Part shown: positions 1 to 9,832 of the stretch, one piece after another
Numbering within the stretch: the first letter of the stretch is position 1
How the letters are laid out: the number at the start of each line of letters is the position of its first letter
Origin: Branchiostoma floridae
Taxonomy: Eukaryota > Chordata > Leptocardii > Amphioxiformes > Branchiostomatidae
DNA length: 64,000 bases
Direction: 5' to 3'
NCBI RefSeq assembly: GCF_000003815.2
Contig: NC_049993.1
Coordinates: 7,007,207 to 7,071,206 of the forward strand
Made by a program: the position numbers and the translations under genes
The notes under the pieces: model-generated
The model's database searches: none
Seen by the model: the letters and a program-made list of their open reading frames with translations, nothing else
What the model was told of the DNA's origin: nothing

Positions 1-62
1 AATTTTAGATTTTGCTTAAGTACAAACAAGTTTCTTTGCTATTTTCCATACTTAAATCTAAC

Positions 63-221
63 CTTGACTCTGTCAGTGAACTGTTTCCACCCGGAGTCTC
101 TAGCCTGGTTGATGTTGGGTAGATCGCCGACCTTGTTCAAGGTCCAGTCGTCTTCGAACTTTGCACGGATCTCCGTCTCAAATACATCACTCCAATCCAC
201 TGCTGCTCCACCATCTGCCAT
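63..221 (-). CDS. RTP-like 3CxxC zinc-finger protein, exon 1 only (gene continues beyond the left edge)
   Basis: This is the first coding exon of a receptor-transporting-protein-like gene, read on the minus strand from the ATG at 221-219. It gives 53 codons starting [18 protein letters not shown] and ending in TDRVK. The donor AAG|gttaga follows at 62-61. The sequence is closely similar to exon 1 of the three complete relatives in this window (shared pattern: WxDVFETEI, DDWTL, LPxIN, GWKQF). The zinc-finger exon must lie left of base 1 and is not visible. A splice-acceptor-like tttatgcag lies just upstream of the ATG, so a 5' noncoding exon is likely. In known families RTPs escort G-protein-coupled receptors to the surface, or act in innate immunity (mammalian RTP4). 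Which role applies here cannot be told. Confidence 0.8.
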
Positions 222-503
222 GGCTACTGCATAAATTGTACATATAGGAACTATGGTTTTAAAATCATGTGCGCCTCAGTTATATTGGTCACACAATAGG
301 TCCATAATAAAACATTCCGGAGCATATTGTGTGCGTTTTTCCAGCAATCATCATAGGGTCGACCTATGTCAAAACTGACTTTGTTGTACACGTGATGCCA
401 CAACTTTGTTGCGCGACCGTCAAGAAAGTATTAAAGTAGCACAATATTTCAGCTTGAAAGTGAGTTTTACGACTTTCCTATGGTGAGAAAAACACCCATG
501 ACC

Positions 504-700
504 GGGGATTCCCCCAGGGCCAGGTGACGTAGTGAACTATTGCACAACACTGAAATAACTTATAAAGAAGACGAAGACAGGGTAGTCTTTTCACAAGCAT
601 ACAAAAACATTTCCTTGCTAGAAATTATATACTGTACCTTACTTTCTCTTTTCTTTCATTTACAACTAACAAAATCCAAGTTGGAAAAAAACATCCATTA
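504..700 (-). promoter_or_regulatory. 5' module of the leftmost RTP-like gene: NF-kappaB-type site, CRE-like motif, candidate noncoding exon
   Basis: A perfect kappaB-type motif GGGGATTCCC lies at 504-513, followed by a TGACGT-like motif near 525-531. On the minus strand a candidate 5' noncoding exon with the body motif ccaagttggaaa (about 676) ends in AAG|gtacag at 638. The same order recurs at 5319-5545, 6300-6730 and 7356-7530. The kappaB site is about 283 bases above the coding ATG. It therefore sits in either the proximal promoter or the first intron, depending on where transcription starts. Confidence 0.5.
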
Positions 701-1056
701 ACCAACGGCATGTTTTTCTGTCTCGCCTTACCTGCGCGTGTATATCCCAGCCCGAAGTGGGACAGGGAATTCTCAATGTTTTGCTTGCTTATGTTTAGCA
801 CACTTATTAGAGAGGCAATTTTAAGCTATCAAAGCCAAAGGTGTAGCACACTTACTTTGACAAAATAACGCGTCGCCGAAGAGGATCTTCTTTTCTTGAG
901 AACACCGACACTGAGACAACGTTGTGTCACTTTGAGTGACAGGAAATGTGTGTTGGACCATATAGCTTGTTGTCAAGGGTAAACAACACCTTTATCTTTG
1001 ACAGGGATGTAACCAATCACCACTTGATTAATTTGAATACCAGGTTTCGCCGAAAC

Positions 1057-1062
1057 TTTATT
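1057..1062 (-). terminator. Candidate poly(A) signal of RTP-like gene 1
   Basis: AATAAA on the minus strand, about 440 bases past the stop codon at 1503-1505. Plausible by position only. Confidence 0.35.
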
Positions 1063-1502
1063 GTCAGCACAGCGTGATCATGGTACACACCAGTGTCCAT
1101 TAAAAAGCTCAAGGTCCGATCGATTACTGACACGAGACCGAAACCTTCGTGTCGTGTCTATTCTACAGAGGTTTCAGATGGGGGGATAGTGGCAACAACT
1201 TACGGCTCATGAAAATATTTACTTCACAAATTGCATAGTAACGTGGGACGATGTGCAGTTCAAACATGTTTTGATAAGATGCAAGTGATTGGCATAAAGA
1301 TTACTTGCCAGTATGTGCTGGGAGCATCGGGGAATCGTGAAGACAATGCATGTTCAAACTATGCATGTATAAGGTAACACTCCTTAACATGTAATTTCCT
1401 TGGACGTTTTCATCACCATCACTTTGCGGTAGATTGACAAGAATATAGAACGTTTTATAACGTATCAGTAGACCATATACAAGTATAGTGTATGGTCTAC
1501 GT

Positions 1503-2417
1503 CTAGTCAGACTCTGTCCAATAGTCGTCATACCACTCCTCCTCATGGTCTGAATACTCCTCCTCTGAATACTCCTCCTCCTCTTGATTCTTCCGAGGAC
1601 AAAAGCCCAACTGGCAGGCTTCACAAAGATCTTCCCTATGATTGCTAGTCATATTTGCTGATCTGCGACTCTGGTTCGGTCTTCCCCCATAACTCATGGT
1701 GTAGAACTTCTCGTCGAGCTTCTGTTGGAGATTCTCCATCACTTTAACCCTCTGATCGTTGTACCACTTTGAGGGCTCAAAGATCGTTGAATTGCAAGCT
1801 TGGCACGCCTGTCCAGGTAGAAACATTTTCACTTGCCCTTTCTTCCTCGGCCCTCGCGTTAAGCGGTAGTGGAAGATGACTTGCCCCTTTACGGAGGTCC
1901 ATTTGTGCTTGCACCGACGGCATCTAAACATGACCTGCGGAAACAACGAATGAAAGTATCCCCTCGCGTGACAATGGGCAATCGTGAAGTGTGAAATAAT
2001 GAAAATGTTATCTTTACACCTAAGAAACAAACAGACGTACTAACAGCTAACAGTTATGGAGGCAGCCTAAGGCCAGGGTACGGGTGTTGTGTGTGTGTGT
2101 GTGTGTTGAGTGGGGGGGGGGGGGGGGGGGATGGGAAATGGGGATGGGGGGATGGGTACCCGCATGCAACATTTCGCAACCATGTTCCATCCTAAAACGT
2201 ATTTCAAGATAGTCTTCCTCAGTGAAGCTGCGCTGACTTCGTCCTGCAAGGCTTAGCTCACCTTGGCTGTATCTTTGAACTGTTTCCATCCGTATTGACT
2301 GATTTCACTGATGTCGGGCAGGGATGGAACCTTGGTCAAGGTCCACCTGTCCGGAAACTCCTCACAGATCTCCGCAAATATCCCACTCCATTCTCTCGGT
2401 GCCCCGCCCGATGCCAT
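1503..2417 (-). CDS. RTP-like 3CxxC zinc-finger protein, gene 1 (complete, 195 aa)
   Basis: Two coding exons on the minus strand: 2417-2262 (52 codons, MASGGAPREWSGIF through FKDTAK, donor AAG|gtgagc) and 1934-1503 (acceptor ccgcag|GTC, starting VMFRCRRC), joined in phase 0. The product has the RTP/zf-3CxxC layout. CxxC pairs lie at residues 57-60, 96-99 and 156-159, the last inside CEACQLGFC. An F/W-rich core ([17 protein letters not shown]) and KMFLPGQAC lie between them. These cysteines are expected to bind zinc. Residues 165-195 form a Glu/Asp/Tyr-rich acidic tail ending YWTESD. No hydrophobic C-terminal anchor is present, unlike vertebrate RTP1-4, so the protein may be soluble. A long poly-G run lies inside the intron. 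No kappaB module was seen upstream of this copy. Confidence 0.85.
2112..2130. repeat. Poly-G run next to a GT microsatellite, in the intron of RTP-like gene 1
   Basis: A GT run at about 2087-2106 is followed by about 19 consecutive G. It creates proline/histidine-rich spurious frames on the minus strand. Confidence 0.9.
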
Positions 2418-3145
2418 GGCTACTACTTCTACTACTACAATGGGAAATATTCATCTCAAGGTCAACTTCAGGCACAAAAAGATACGCCCCCTTCAAATTC
2501 CCATCCCAGGTCGTAATGCGGTATTGTGACGAAACAAAAGAACGGGTCACAAAAGAGCGTCAAGTTCGAGAACGTGTTCTTGTGAGGATTGCGTCACAAT
2601 GCGACAAGGTAGTTTGGGTTGCTCGTATCCGTTTGACAGCAATGTTACATTTCACGAAGAGCATAAGACTGAGACCTGTGAGGGTCACTTCCTTTTGTTT
2701 CCCTTAGAAAGTGCCTGTTCTATGTCGATATCGAGTTTTCCACGAGGTTGTCACAATGTGATATTTTAGCAATATCATAACGGCGCGGGCATAATCGTGC
2801 GATTTTTATCCTGTAGAATTTTCAGGCTGCGACAGAACCAACAGCCAACTGAAAATTTTGCAGGACAAATGCATGCTTTTTAAAAGAATGCCCTCGGTTT
2901 GAAGCTTGACAGGACCTATCAATCACCACCCAAACGTACGTGAGAGCGTTTAAGGAATGTTCTGCATTAATCAATTGCCAAATGCAAATGATGTCTTTCA
3001 ATACAACCCTTCTAACTGATTATCAGTAAGCTGTTCCTCCTTTCATCAGCGCGAGCGAAACTAGACCATCCTTGATCTTATAGAAGACATTAACAAAAGT
3101 AGAAACAATAGCCACAGACCAGTCATGGAACAGTACCAATAGACT

Positions 3146-3250
3146 CCCTTGCAGTCTTCGGAAAGGGGCTGTTGGTCGGAGTTGGATAGCGAGTTTCTGC
3201 CCCCCCCCCCCCAAAAAAAAAAAACAGCCCTGTTCCGAAGACTGCAAGGG
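3146..3250. repeat. Short inverted-repeat element (MITE-like)
   Basis: A perfect 18-base arm cccttgcagtcttcggaa at 3146-3163 is inverted at 3233-3250, enclosing about 70 bases with a C-run/A-run. The size and perfect terminal arms suggest a miniature inverted-repeat transposable element. No target-site duplication was established. Confidence 0.6.
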
Positions 3251-3298
3251 ATTCTACAATTCCAACACGATCAGACTTGTCACTTGTCAGTCCAATAT

Positions 3299-3304
3299 TT
3301 TATT
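3299..3304 (-). terminator. Candidate poly(A) signal of RTP-like gene 2
   Basis: AATAAA on the minus strand, about 450 bases past the stop at 3751-3753. Positional evidence only. Confidence 0.35.
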
Positions 3305-3750
3305 GACTTTTCATTGGGTATTGGGGTAGATCATACAATATAAGATCTAAGAACAATATCCTGAATATCATTATGCTCTGCTAGATAACAATCTTGAGAA
3401 GACAAATACGAAATTAATTCACACACTCACTTCAATTCAGTCAAAAACGATTCACTTGGAAATGTAACGGTGTGATATTATTGTGTCTAAGACATTGGCA
3501 GCACCTAACTTTTCCGTCAAAAGTTCTAACCCCAACTACGTGTAAATACAAATACATTTGATAAGATGCATTCGAAGGGATAGACAGAAAATGCATTGTA
3601 TCCACATGAAGTCATTAAAAGGTGAAACAGACAACTTTGCACAGGTCACACCAAGGAGGTTATGTGATATAACCTCCTTGGTCACACTAACTAAGCACAA
3701 AATTGGTTGTACTGTAGCTTCACACGAATATATAACCCTTTACAATTTTG

Positions 3751-5027
3751 CTAGTCGTAATCATCTCGATCCTCATAGAGATCATCATCATATTGATCCT
3801 CATAGGGATCATACTGATCCTCATAGAGATCCCTGTAGTCTGCCTCACTATAACGGTCATCATCATCATATGATTCCTCATGGTCATCCCAATAATCATC
3901 ATGACAATCAGGCTCTTCATCATAATCGTCATCATTTGTATCCTCGTCATAGCCGAGATCATTTAACTCTACTGAACCGGCCTGACTACAAATGCCCTCC
4001 TGACATGCTTCACAAAGGTCGGCCTCATGTTTGCTTGTCATGTTTGCCGATCTCTGACCCGAGTTCAAACCTCTAGGGCCACCACTCGTGGTGTAGAACT
4101 TCTTTTCGATCTTCTCTTGGAGATTCTGCATCACCTTGACCTTCTCTTCTCTGTACCACCCCGGAGACTCAAAATCATCCTTGCAAGAATGGCACTTCTG
4201 TCTAAGAAGCCACATTTTTATTTCACCTGTCTCCTTGAGGCGGTAGTGGAAGCTGACGAGACCCCTGACGGACGTCCAGACGTGGTCACACCTTCCGCAC
4301 TCAAACCGAACCTGTTGACATGGCAGCAAAATAAAAAGCATACTGTGATTGAGCCATACTGCTATGTATTGTTGTTCCTCGTTTCTTTCAATGACAAATC
4401 TCTTTCATTTAACTATACAAACTGTGATATGATTATTGAGAAACTTTACCTTTGATCCGTTTATGAATGTTAGACATTCAGATAAACAATATTCAAATAA
4501 TATTCGATATCACAGTAGTTCGATCTTTTCTTTGTTTTCAAGGCTACTATCTTCAACTTCCTGAAGTTTCTGTATCCTATATACCGACTGTCGGTATATA
4601 GGGTACAGAAGCTTCTCGGACTGTAAAGTTTGGTCCACTCACACCGGGATGAACCCTACTCGTTTCGATAAGTGTGTCGGGTTCTTTAACGTGCTAAAGG
4701 TGCTAAACATGGGACCATATAACGTCTTATCTGAGGGACGTCCATTCACTTTATTCACCTAAGTGCATGACAAGATTTCAACAAGGAACCTCTGGGTTTT
4801 GGGCCTCACGGCTCTACTGACAACTTTTTTTTTTTACATGTCTTTTCATACATAAATCTGACCTTAGCTTTGTCTTTGAATTGTTTCCACCCACGGTCCT
4901 TGGCTTGATTGATCTTGGGTAATTTATCAACCTGGGTCAAGGTCCAGTCGTCTTTAGCTTTGAACACTTCACGGATCTCTGTCTCAAAAACATCCCTCCA
5001 TCCTGCTGGGGCCCCGTCACTTGCCAT
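3751..5027 (-). CDS. RTP-like 3CxxC zinc-finger protein, gene 2 with a 70-residue acidic Asp/Tyr tail (complete, 241 aa)
   Basis: Exon 1 is 5027-4863 (55 codons, [18 protein letters not shown] through FKDKAK, donor AAG|gtcaga). Exon 2 is 4311-3751 (acceptor caacag|GTT, starting VRFECGRC), in phase 0. CxxC pairs lie at residues 60-63, 95-98 and 155-158 (CEACQEGIC). Residues from about 172 to 241 are almost all D, E and Y, with repeated units of the YEDQYD type. There is no transmembrane segment. The antisense of this tail creates a spurious His/Asp-rich plus-strand frame. The open frame extends upstream of the ATG, but an acceptor-like ctccag and the alignment with the other copies favour the ATG at 5027. 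The family role is receptor trafficking or innate immunity; the tail's function is unknown. Confidence 0.85.
4563..4615. repeat. Near-perfect hairpin in the intron of RTP-like gene 2
   Basis: A 25-base arm at 4563-4587 pairs with 4591-4615 at 23 of 25 positions, around a 3-base loop (ctg). The core is ctatataccga/tcggtatatag. It is probably a remnant of a fold-back element. Confidence 0.7.
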
Positions 5028-5318
5028 AGCTCCTAAGAAACCTGGAGATAAAATTATTGTTACAAAAGTATGACAGCATGGGCCTTGCATTTATATTGGC
5101 CGTACAATAGGTCCATAAAACCACAGGGACATCATACATACATGTAATTAAGTTGTCACTAAGCGTTGTGCGGGGGGAAATGTTCGACGTTTGCCAAGAC
5201 TAGACTCAGCAATCACCGTATGGTTAACCTACGTTACACAAATACTCCACTGCCGTACACTGTTTACGACTGTCGCCATGAGTTCCCTATGAGGTCACAC
5301 ACAAAAAACCCCACGACC

Positions 5319-5545
5319 GGGGATTCCCCATATGACGCAATGATCATTGCGTAAGCCGAAAAATAAGAAACGACGACAGTGCACGTGCCGTCTTTATAGA
5401 AACATTAAGAGCGTTTTACCCACAGGTGTATGTAGAGTTCATACTTTACCTTTCCTTTCATTGATAACAACAACTAGACTAGACTAGCCCAACTGAGTCA
5501 GAAAAACAGCCTGCAACTTCCAAGTTGGAGACAAGCATAATCAAA
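5319..5545 (-). promoter_or_regulatory. 5' module of RTP-like gene 2: NF-kappaB-type site plus C/EBP-CRE palindrome and candidate noncoding exon
   Basis: GGGGATTCCCC is at 5319-5329, a perfect palindromic kappaB-type site. It is followed at 5333-5354 by a near-palindrome in which TGACGCAAT and ATTGCGTAA face each other (CRE/ATF and C/EBP-like half sites). On the minus strand a candidate noncoding exon ends AAAG|gtaaag at 5450, with body motif aagttggagacaagcat at about 5523-5540. An acceptor-like ctccag above the ATG at about 5043 could receive it. The factor assignments come from consensus motifs only. Confidence 0.55.
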
Positions 5546-6135
5546 CACTCGTGGCCATTTACCGATTGATTTGTTCCTCTAGCCAGCCTTATTAGGTAAA
5601 TCGAGGACTTTACGACCGTCGGACACGTTTACAGCGAAACTGTCCAACGTAACACCATTATGTTTGCCAGATAGCTGGATTGGAAAGTTCATAGCTGTTA
5701 CTAAGGACATGTTTTCCGGGAGGCCCCAGATGGGGAGGCCCTGATGGCTCACTCACTGTTACCACACTCGTGGTGCCGTCATGATAGCAGAAAACCTTCA
5801 GAATATATAAAAATTATACTAAGTCCTAACAAACAAAAGTCTTACGTTTGAAAGATAACCGCACTGAAGACCTCTTTCTTTCTCCAACACGTAGCGACTA
5901 AAGTGGGCTTTAGACTGGTGTCGGTTAAATAGGCGCGTGTTGGTCAGCCGTTGCTATCACAGTCACGTCGACTGGCGAAACACAAAGGTGCGTTGAAGTG
6001 TATATCAGTAAACTGTAACCTGAGCCTGAACGGCTGACGTCATACATTTGACAACGGTAATGTTCTTGTGATTACGAAAGACCGACCTACATGTATTCCT
6101 ACTTCACCTTCTAAAGTTGATCGATCTAAATATGT

Positions 6136-6235
6136 NNNNNNNNNNNNNNNNNNNNNNNNNNNNNNNNNNNNNNNNNNNNNNNNNNNNNNNNNNNNNNNNN
6201 NNNNNNNNNNNNNNNNNNNNNNNNNNNNNNNNNNN
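6136..6235. other. Assembly gap (100 N)
   Basis: Exactly 100 N, the conventional filler for a gap of unknown length. It falls between duplicated upstream modules, where collapsed or missing tandem copies are likely. Confidence 0.99.
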
Positions 6236-6299
6236 TGCAAGAAACTTCCCTACGACTCGACCGTCGCAAGAAAAACAAGTTATCAATATACCAATGGAT

Positions 6300-6730
6300 G
6301 GGGAATCCCCCCATATGACGTTATGATCTATAAGTAACGTAGATGACGGCAAGGGACTTTTCAGTTGAAGCAGAAAGATCCAGAAAGAGCGCGGTGGACA
6401 GCCACTCCACTCTAGCAGTATGGCAAGTCTACTGGTTAGGTGTCCTTTCCTGACGGGCCTTCCTCGCCTTTCTCTTCGCCTCGACAGCAACTATCCTCTC
6501 AATCTCGAAGGTGGAAACAGTGATGCTGGTCAGCTGCCGCCAGGCATTGCGATTATGACATAGATTTTTAGGGTTTGGCGGGCAGTAAAAGAGTACCATG
6601 CATGTGATACAAGGTACCATACCTTTATTTGTCTTGTCTAGAGCAACAGCAACTAGACTGAGACCTTCTGACGGAGACCCAAAATGAAAAAAAAGTCCAA
6701 CGTCCAAGTTGGAAACAAACATCTTCAACG
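6300..6730 (-). promoter_or_regulatory. Second copy of the kappaB module, with no coding exon below it
   Basis: GGGGAATCCCC at 6300-6310 is followed by ccatatgacgttatgatctat (CRE-like TGACGTTA), matching the modules at 5319 and 7356. A candidate noncoding exon with ccaagttggaaacaaacat (about 6706-6724) ends AAAG|gtatgg at 6623. The coding exon expected about 290 bases below the kappaB site would fall near the N gap. The module may be an alternative promoter of gene 2, or the remnant of a gene lost in the gap. Confidence 0.5.
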
Positions 6731-7355
6731 TTTACCAAACGGTATGTTCTTCCAGCTATCATTGCCCAGAATTATTTATAGCGAAAAGCTTAATTTAAAA
6801 ACTGTCCAACGTACCAACTTCACCTTGTCAGGTACCGAAACAAAAAATGTCCTTCCTTCTGTGGTGTGCTGCCACTTCAAATTATATCACTTCCTAACAA
6901 ACAAACGTTAAAGTCTTACGTTAGCCAGATAACCGCAATGAAGACCTCCTCTCGCCAATGTGTAGGGACGCTTTAGACTGCTGTCGATTAAATAGGCGCG
7001 TGTTTGTTAACCGTTGCTGCCACAGTCACGTGGACTGGCGAAATACAAAGATGTTTTATGTGTATGTCAGTAAACAGTAACCGGTACCTCAACTGGTGAT
7101 GTCATTGTTTTGACGCCGGACAGGTGTTACCAGAACACCGGCAATGTCCTTGCGATTACGAAGAACCAACTTCTGTACACCTACTTCACCTTGTAATATT
7201 CATGGTCCTTAATCGGTACAAATATGTTTCTCTTCGGAACTTGCAATATTATACAGGGCCGGACTAGTTGTAATGACTGCTAGACACAGTTTTGGTCTTT
7301 CCCATGTCTCCAAGGAGGCAAGGAAAACATTTAAGTAATCGATATACCCACGGCT

Positions 7356-7530
7356 GGGGAATCCCCCCATATGATGTAATGATCTATAATGAGCGTAGAT
7401 GACGACAAGGGACTTTCAGAAGAAGTAAGAGTGTGTTGCCATGTGAGCAGCTGTATCGGTACTTTACCTTTACTTGTCTTGCCTTGATCAACAACAACTA
7501 GACTGATACCCCAAAGTGAGAAAAAAACAA
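7356..7530 (-). promoter_or_regulatory. Third copy of the kappaB module, with no coding exon below it
   Basis: GGGGAATCCCC at 7356-7366 is followed by catatgatgtaatgatctat. A candidate noncoding exon ends AAAG|gtaaag at 7468. Sequence between this module and the one at 6300-6730 contains only the duplicated distal block, with no RTP-like exon. Confidence 0.5.
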
Positions 7531-8888
7531 CGTACAAAGGCCAAGGCAAAAATGCAATTAAAGCGAAAGGCTAATTGTTTAACGTACCAACCTCACCTTT
7601 GCCAGGTACCAAAACACTTCCTTCTGTGTTGTGCTGCCACTTAAAAATAACTGCGTCACGTTGAGTGGAACAGGAACTGCACGCTGGACTATGTAACGTT
7701 ACATCATATTACATACAACATCGATAAACATACGTGTAGCCAATCGTCACCTGAAATGTGTATGTGATCGTGGGTCACAGTACAGTAATGTGCACTAAAT
7801 CTAAAAGTGTGATGATTACAATTAAAAACTTACGTCTCTATTAAAACATGTGTGATATAAACTGTTCGGAAACTACCAAGGGCAAGAGTATGCACACCTG
7901 TGTAAAGGTATTGACAGTTTCTACTTTGAATAAGGAATGTTCAAGTGACAATGTGAACCCTATGTGTGTTCTAAGAGTTCCCTAGAAAAACAGTGCTTAC
8001 AAACTATAGATGCCATGGCAAACGGAAACTGTAAATGAATAGATGGACAGATGGACAGATAAATAAACGACTGACCTTTTATTTGTTTCCTTGTTGCAAA
8101 TGAAACATATCAAGACTTTTAACACAGCCAGGATGTCAGTACTTAGTGAGAATATTTTTACGCATTCTTGGCTACGAACAATACAGAAAGGTTCAGCGTC
8201 TAGCATCACTTCAAGCATGCTGGTAGAAACAGTGATACGCCAACAATTATAAAGTCTCAGCTATTAGCCCAGAACATAAAAATCACCATCATCATATTTA
8301 TAATAGGGACAGATTTACAATGCTGATGTTATGCAATAAGGCAATGGCTGTTAGTTCTTGGTTGGAAGTGACTCCTGCAACAGAGAAACCCTATCTCAAA
8401 GTAAACGATATAAAGATAGTCCTCTCGGAAATTCAAGTCAACACTTCCGAGTTGTAACGTTATACTAATCTGAGGCATGTCTGTATTCTCCGCTCAACTA
8501 GTCCACGGTTCCACTAGATGATTTGCCTAATATATTATCTAAACTCGCTTCATTCACAAGCCAAAACTCATGTCAACCCACCCATTATGTTTTCAGTTAT
8601 CAAACTCACAAACAAAAGCACATCAGTTCGGAAGAAAACTGCTATATGGCTCAAACCTACATCTCTCTATGAACCCCAAAGTTGCTCTCTGAGATGACAC
8701 CAAACGTCAAGGCATCAGTTGTAGTTCTACCATAGGCTCTACTGACCCCAAATCCGGTGGACTCGCAAACATAACCTACTGGTGGAGGTTATACTAGCCG
8801 TTGCTGTAGGAACTGTCGTATGATGATATAATTGTTAGGGACATAATGCCATCGTTTGTGGAAAGGTGTTTATAGTCCCTATTCTATT

Positions 8889-9636
8889 CTATTCATTAGA
8901 ATGTCCACACGTGCCCATCTGACATGCTTGGCAATATTGACTCTCGTGTCGGCTGCTCATATGTGCCCCTCTTCGCCCCTTGTTCAGCTTCACTGGGGGC
9001 CCATCATAGAACTCCTCCTCAATCTTGCTTCGGAGATTCTGCATTACCTTGACCATTTCTTCTTCGTACCACTCTGGGGGCTCAAAACCATCTGCACAAT
9101 ACTGGCACATCTGTCCCGGTAGGAACATTTTCACTTGACCTTTCGTCATCCACCTCCATCGCTTTAAGCGGTAGTGGAAGATGACCTGTCCCTTCACGGA
9201 GGTCCAGTCGTTGTCACAATCACTGCACTCGAACTTCACCTGTGTCAACACAACAACAGATATCTTATTTGGTAGGATATTATCGGGTGGACAAAAATAA
9301 AATCATATTCACTATGTTAAATATTCCAGTTATTCCTCGTTTGTTTCCTTTTAGATGTACCGGCATGTTGATAGAAGAAACTGTCTTTATCACTAGGCCG
9401 CAAATACTTTAATATACATTCAAATTACTTTTCTCCTTAACATCCTTGTATGTTACAGTCTCTTCCACCTTTTACTTTAATCTGACCTTGGCTTTGTCGA
9501 TGAACAGCTGCCATCCCTTTCTTCTGGCGTCATTGATGTGGGGTAAGTCTTCAACCTCAGTCAAGGTCCATCTGTCACTGAACTCTTCACAGATTTCGGT
9601 TTTAAAGACGTCAAGCCATTCTTCTGGTGCTGCCAT
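8889..9636 (-). CDS. RTP-like 3CxxC zinc-finger protein, gene 3 (complete, 166 aa, no acidic tail)
   Basis: Exon 1 is 9636-9487 (50 codons, [15 protein letters not shown] through FIDKAK, donor AAG|gtcaga). Exon 2 is 9239-8889 (acceptor acacag|GTG, starting VKFECSDC). They join in phase 0 across a 247-base intron. CxxC pairs lie at residues 55-58, 95-98 and 153-156 (CQACQMGTC). The protein stops five residues after the last motif, so it lacks both the acidic tail of genes 1 and 2 and a membrane anchor. A cag acceptor-like site lies 9 bases above the ATG, implying a 5' noncoding exon. The family role is receptor trafficking or interferon-linked defence in vertebrates; the role here is unproven. 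Confidence 0.85.
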
Positions 9637-9700
9637 GGCTGCTACCTGTACTGTAGGAAATATCTATTGTTATCATAATATGCATAACCGGCATTGCATG

Positions 9701-9832
9701 GAATAGCCCAAGAAAAAATAATTCTAATTCCATACATGTGCCTATACCCTTGTAATATATATAATTGTAATTGCGCTGAATAGTCCCAAATAAACATGTC
9801 TGATTCCACGTGCCTATACCCTTGTTAAATCC
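9701..9832. repeat. Two-copy tandem repeat, about 77-base unit
   Basis: The unit beginning gaatagccca at 9701 recurs as gaatagtccc at 9778. Both copies end in gtgcctatacccttgt. Confidence 0.6.

Larger units (their letters stand above)
222..1502. other. Spacer between the leftmost RTP-like gene and RTP-like gene 1
   Basis: No additional coding region is recognised. The spacer holds the kappaB module described separately. It also holds a stretch around 860-1060 that resembles blocks near 5870-6130, 6940-7210, 7610-7760 and 10370-10660 (shared wording such as actgcgtcacgt and accaatcacc), so it is part of the segmentally duplicated upstream region. The poly(A) signal of gene 1 lies at 1062-1057. 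Confidence 0.5.
2418..3750. other. Spacer between RTP-like genes 1 and 2
   Basis: No coding region recognised. It contains the inverted-repeat element at 3146-3250, a C/A homopolymer run at about 3199-3225, and a candidate poly(A) signal for gene 2 at 3304-3299. A short palindrome-like stretch, ccaaggaggttatgtgat followed by ataacctccttgg, lies at about 3650-3682. Confidence 0.5.
5028..8888. other. Upstream region of RTP-like gene 2: three tandem promoter-like modules and an assembly gap, no gene
   Basis: No coding exon is recognisable over 3.8 kb. The region carries three diverged copies of the upstream module found above the leftmost RTP-like gene, plus repeated distal blocks at about 5870-6130, 6940-7210 and 7610-7760. 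The 100-N gap at 6136-6235 interrupts it. From about 7800 to 8880 I see no organised signal. Confidence 0.6.

Noticed and set aside
2047-2289. Pro/His-rich minus-strand frames at the end of RTP-like exon 1
   Set aside because: Only the part above 2262 is exon; the rest is intron containing poly-G and GT runs.
3558-4076. Plus-strand open frame rich in DPHRD/His repeats (and a Met/Ile-rich one at 3720-3962)
   Set aside because: They are antisense or off-frame readings of the acidic tail of RTP-like gene 2; the low-complexity codons keep several frames open.
6040-6490. Several frames running through the N block
   Set aside because: They exist only because N codons contain no stop; there is no supporting sequence on either side.
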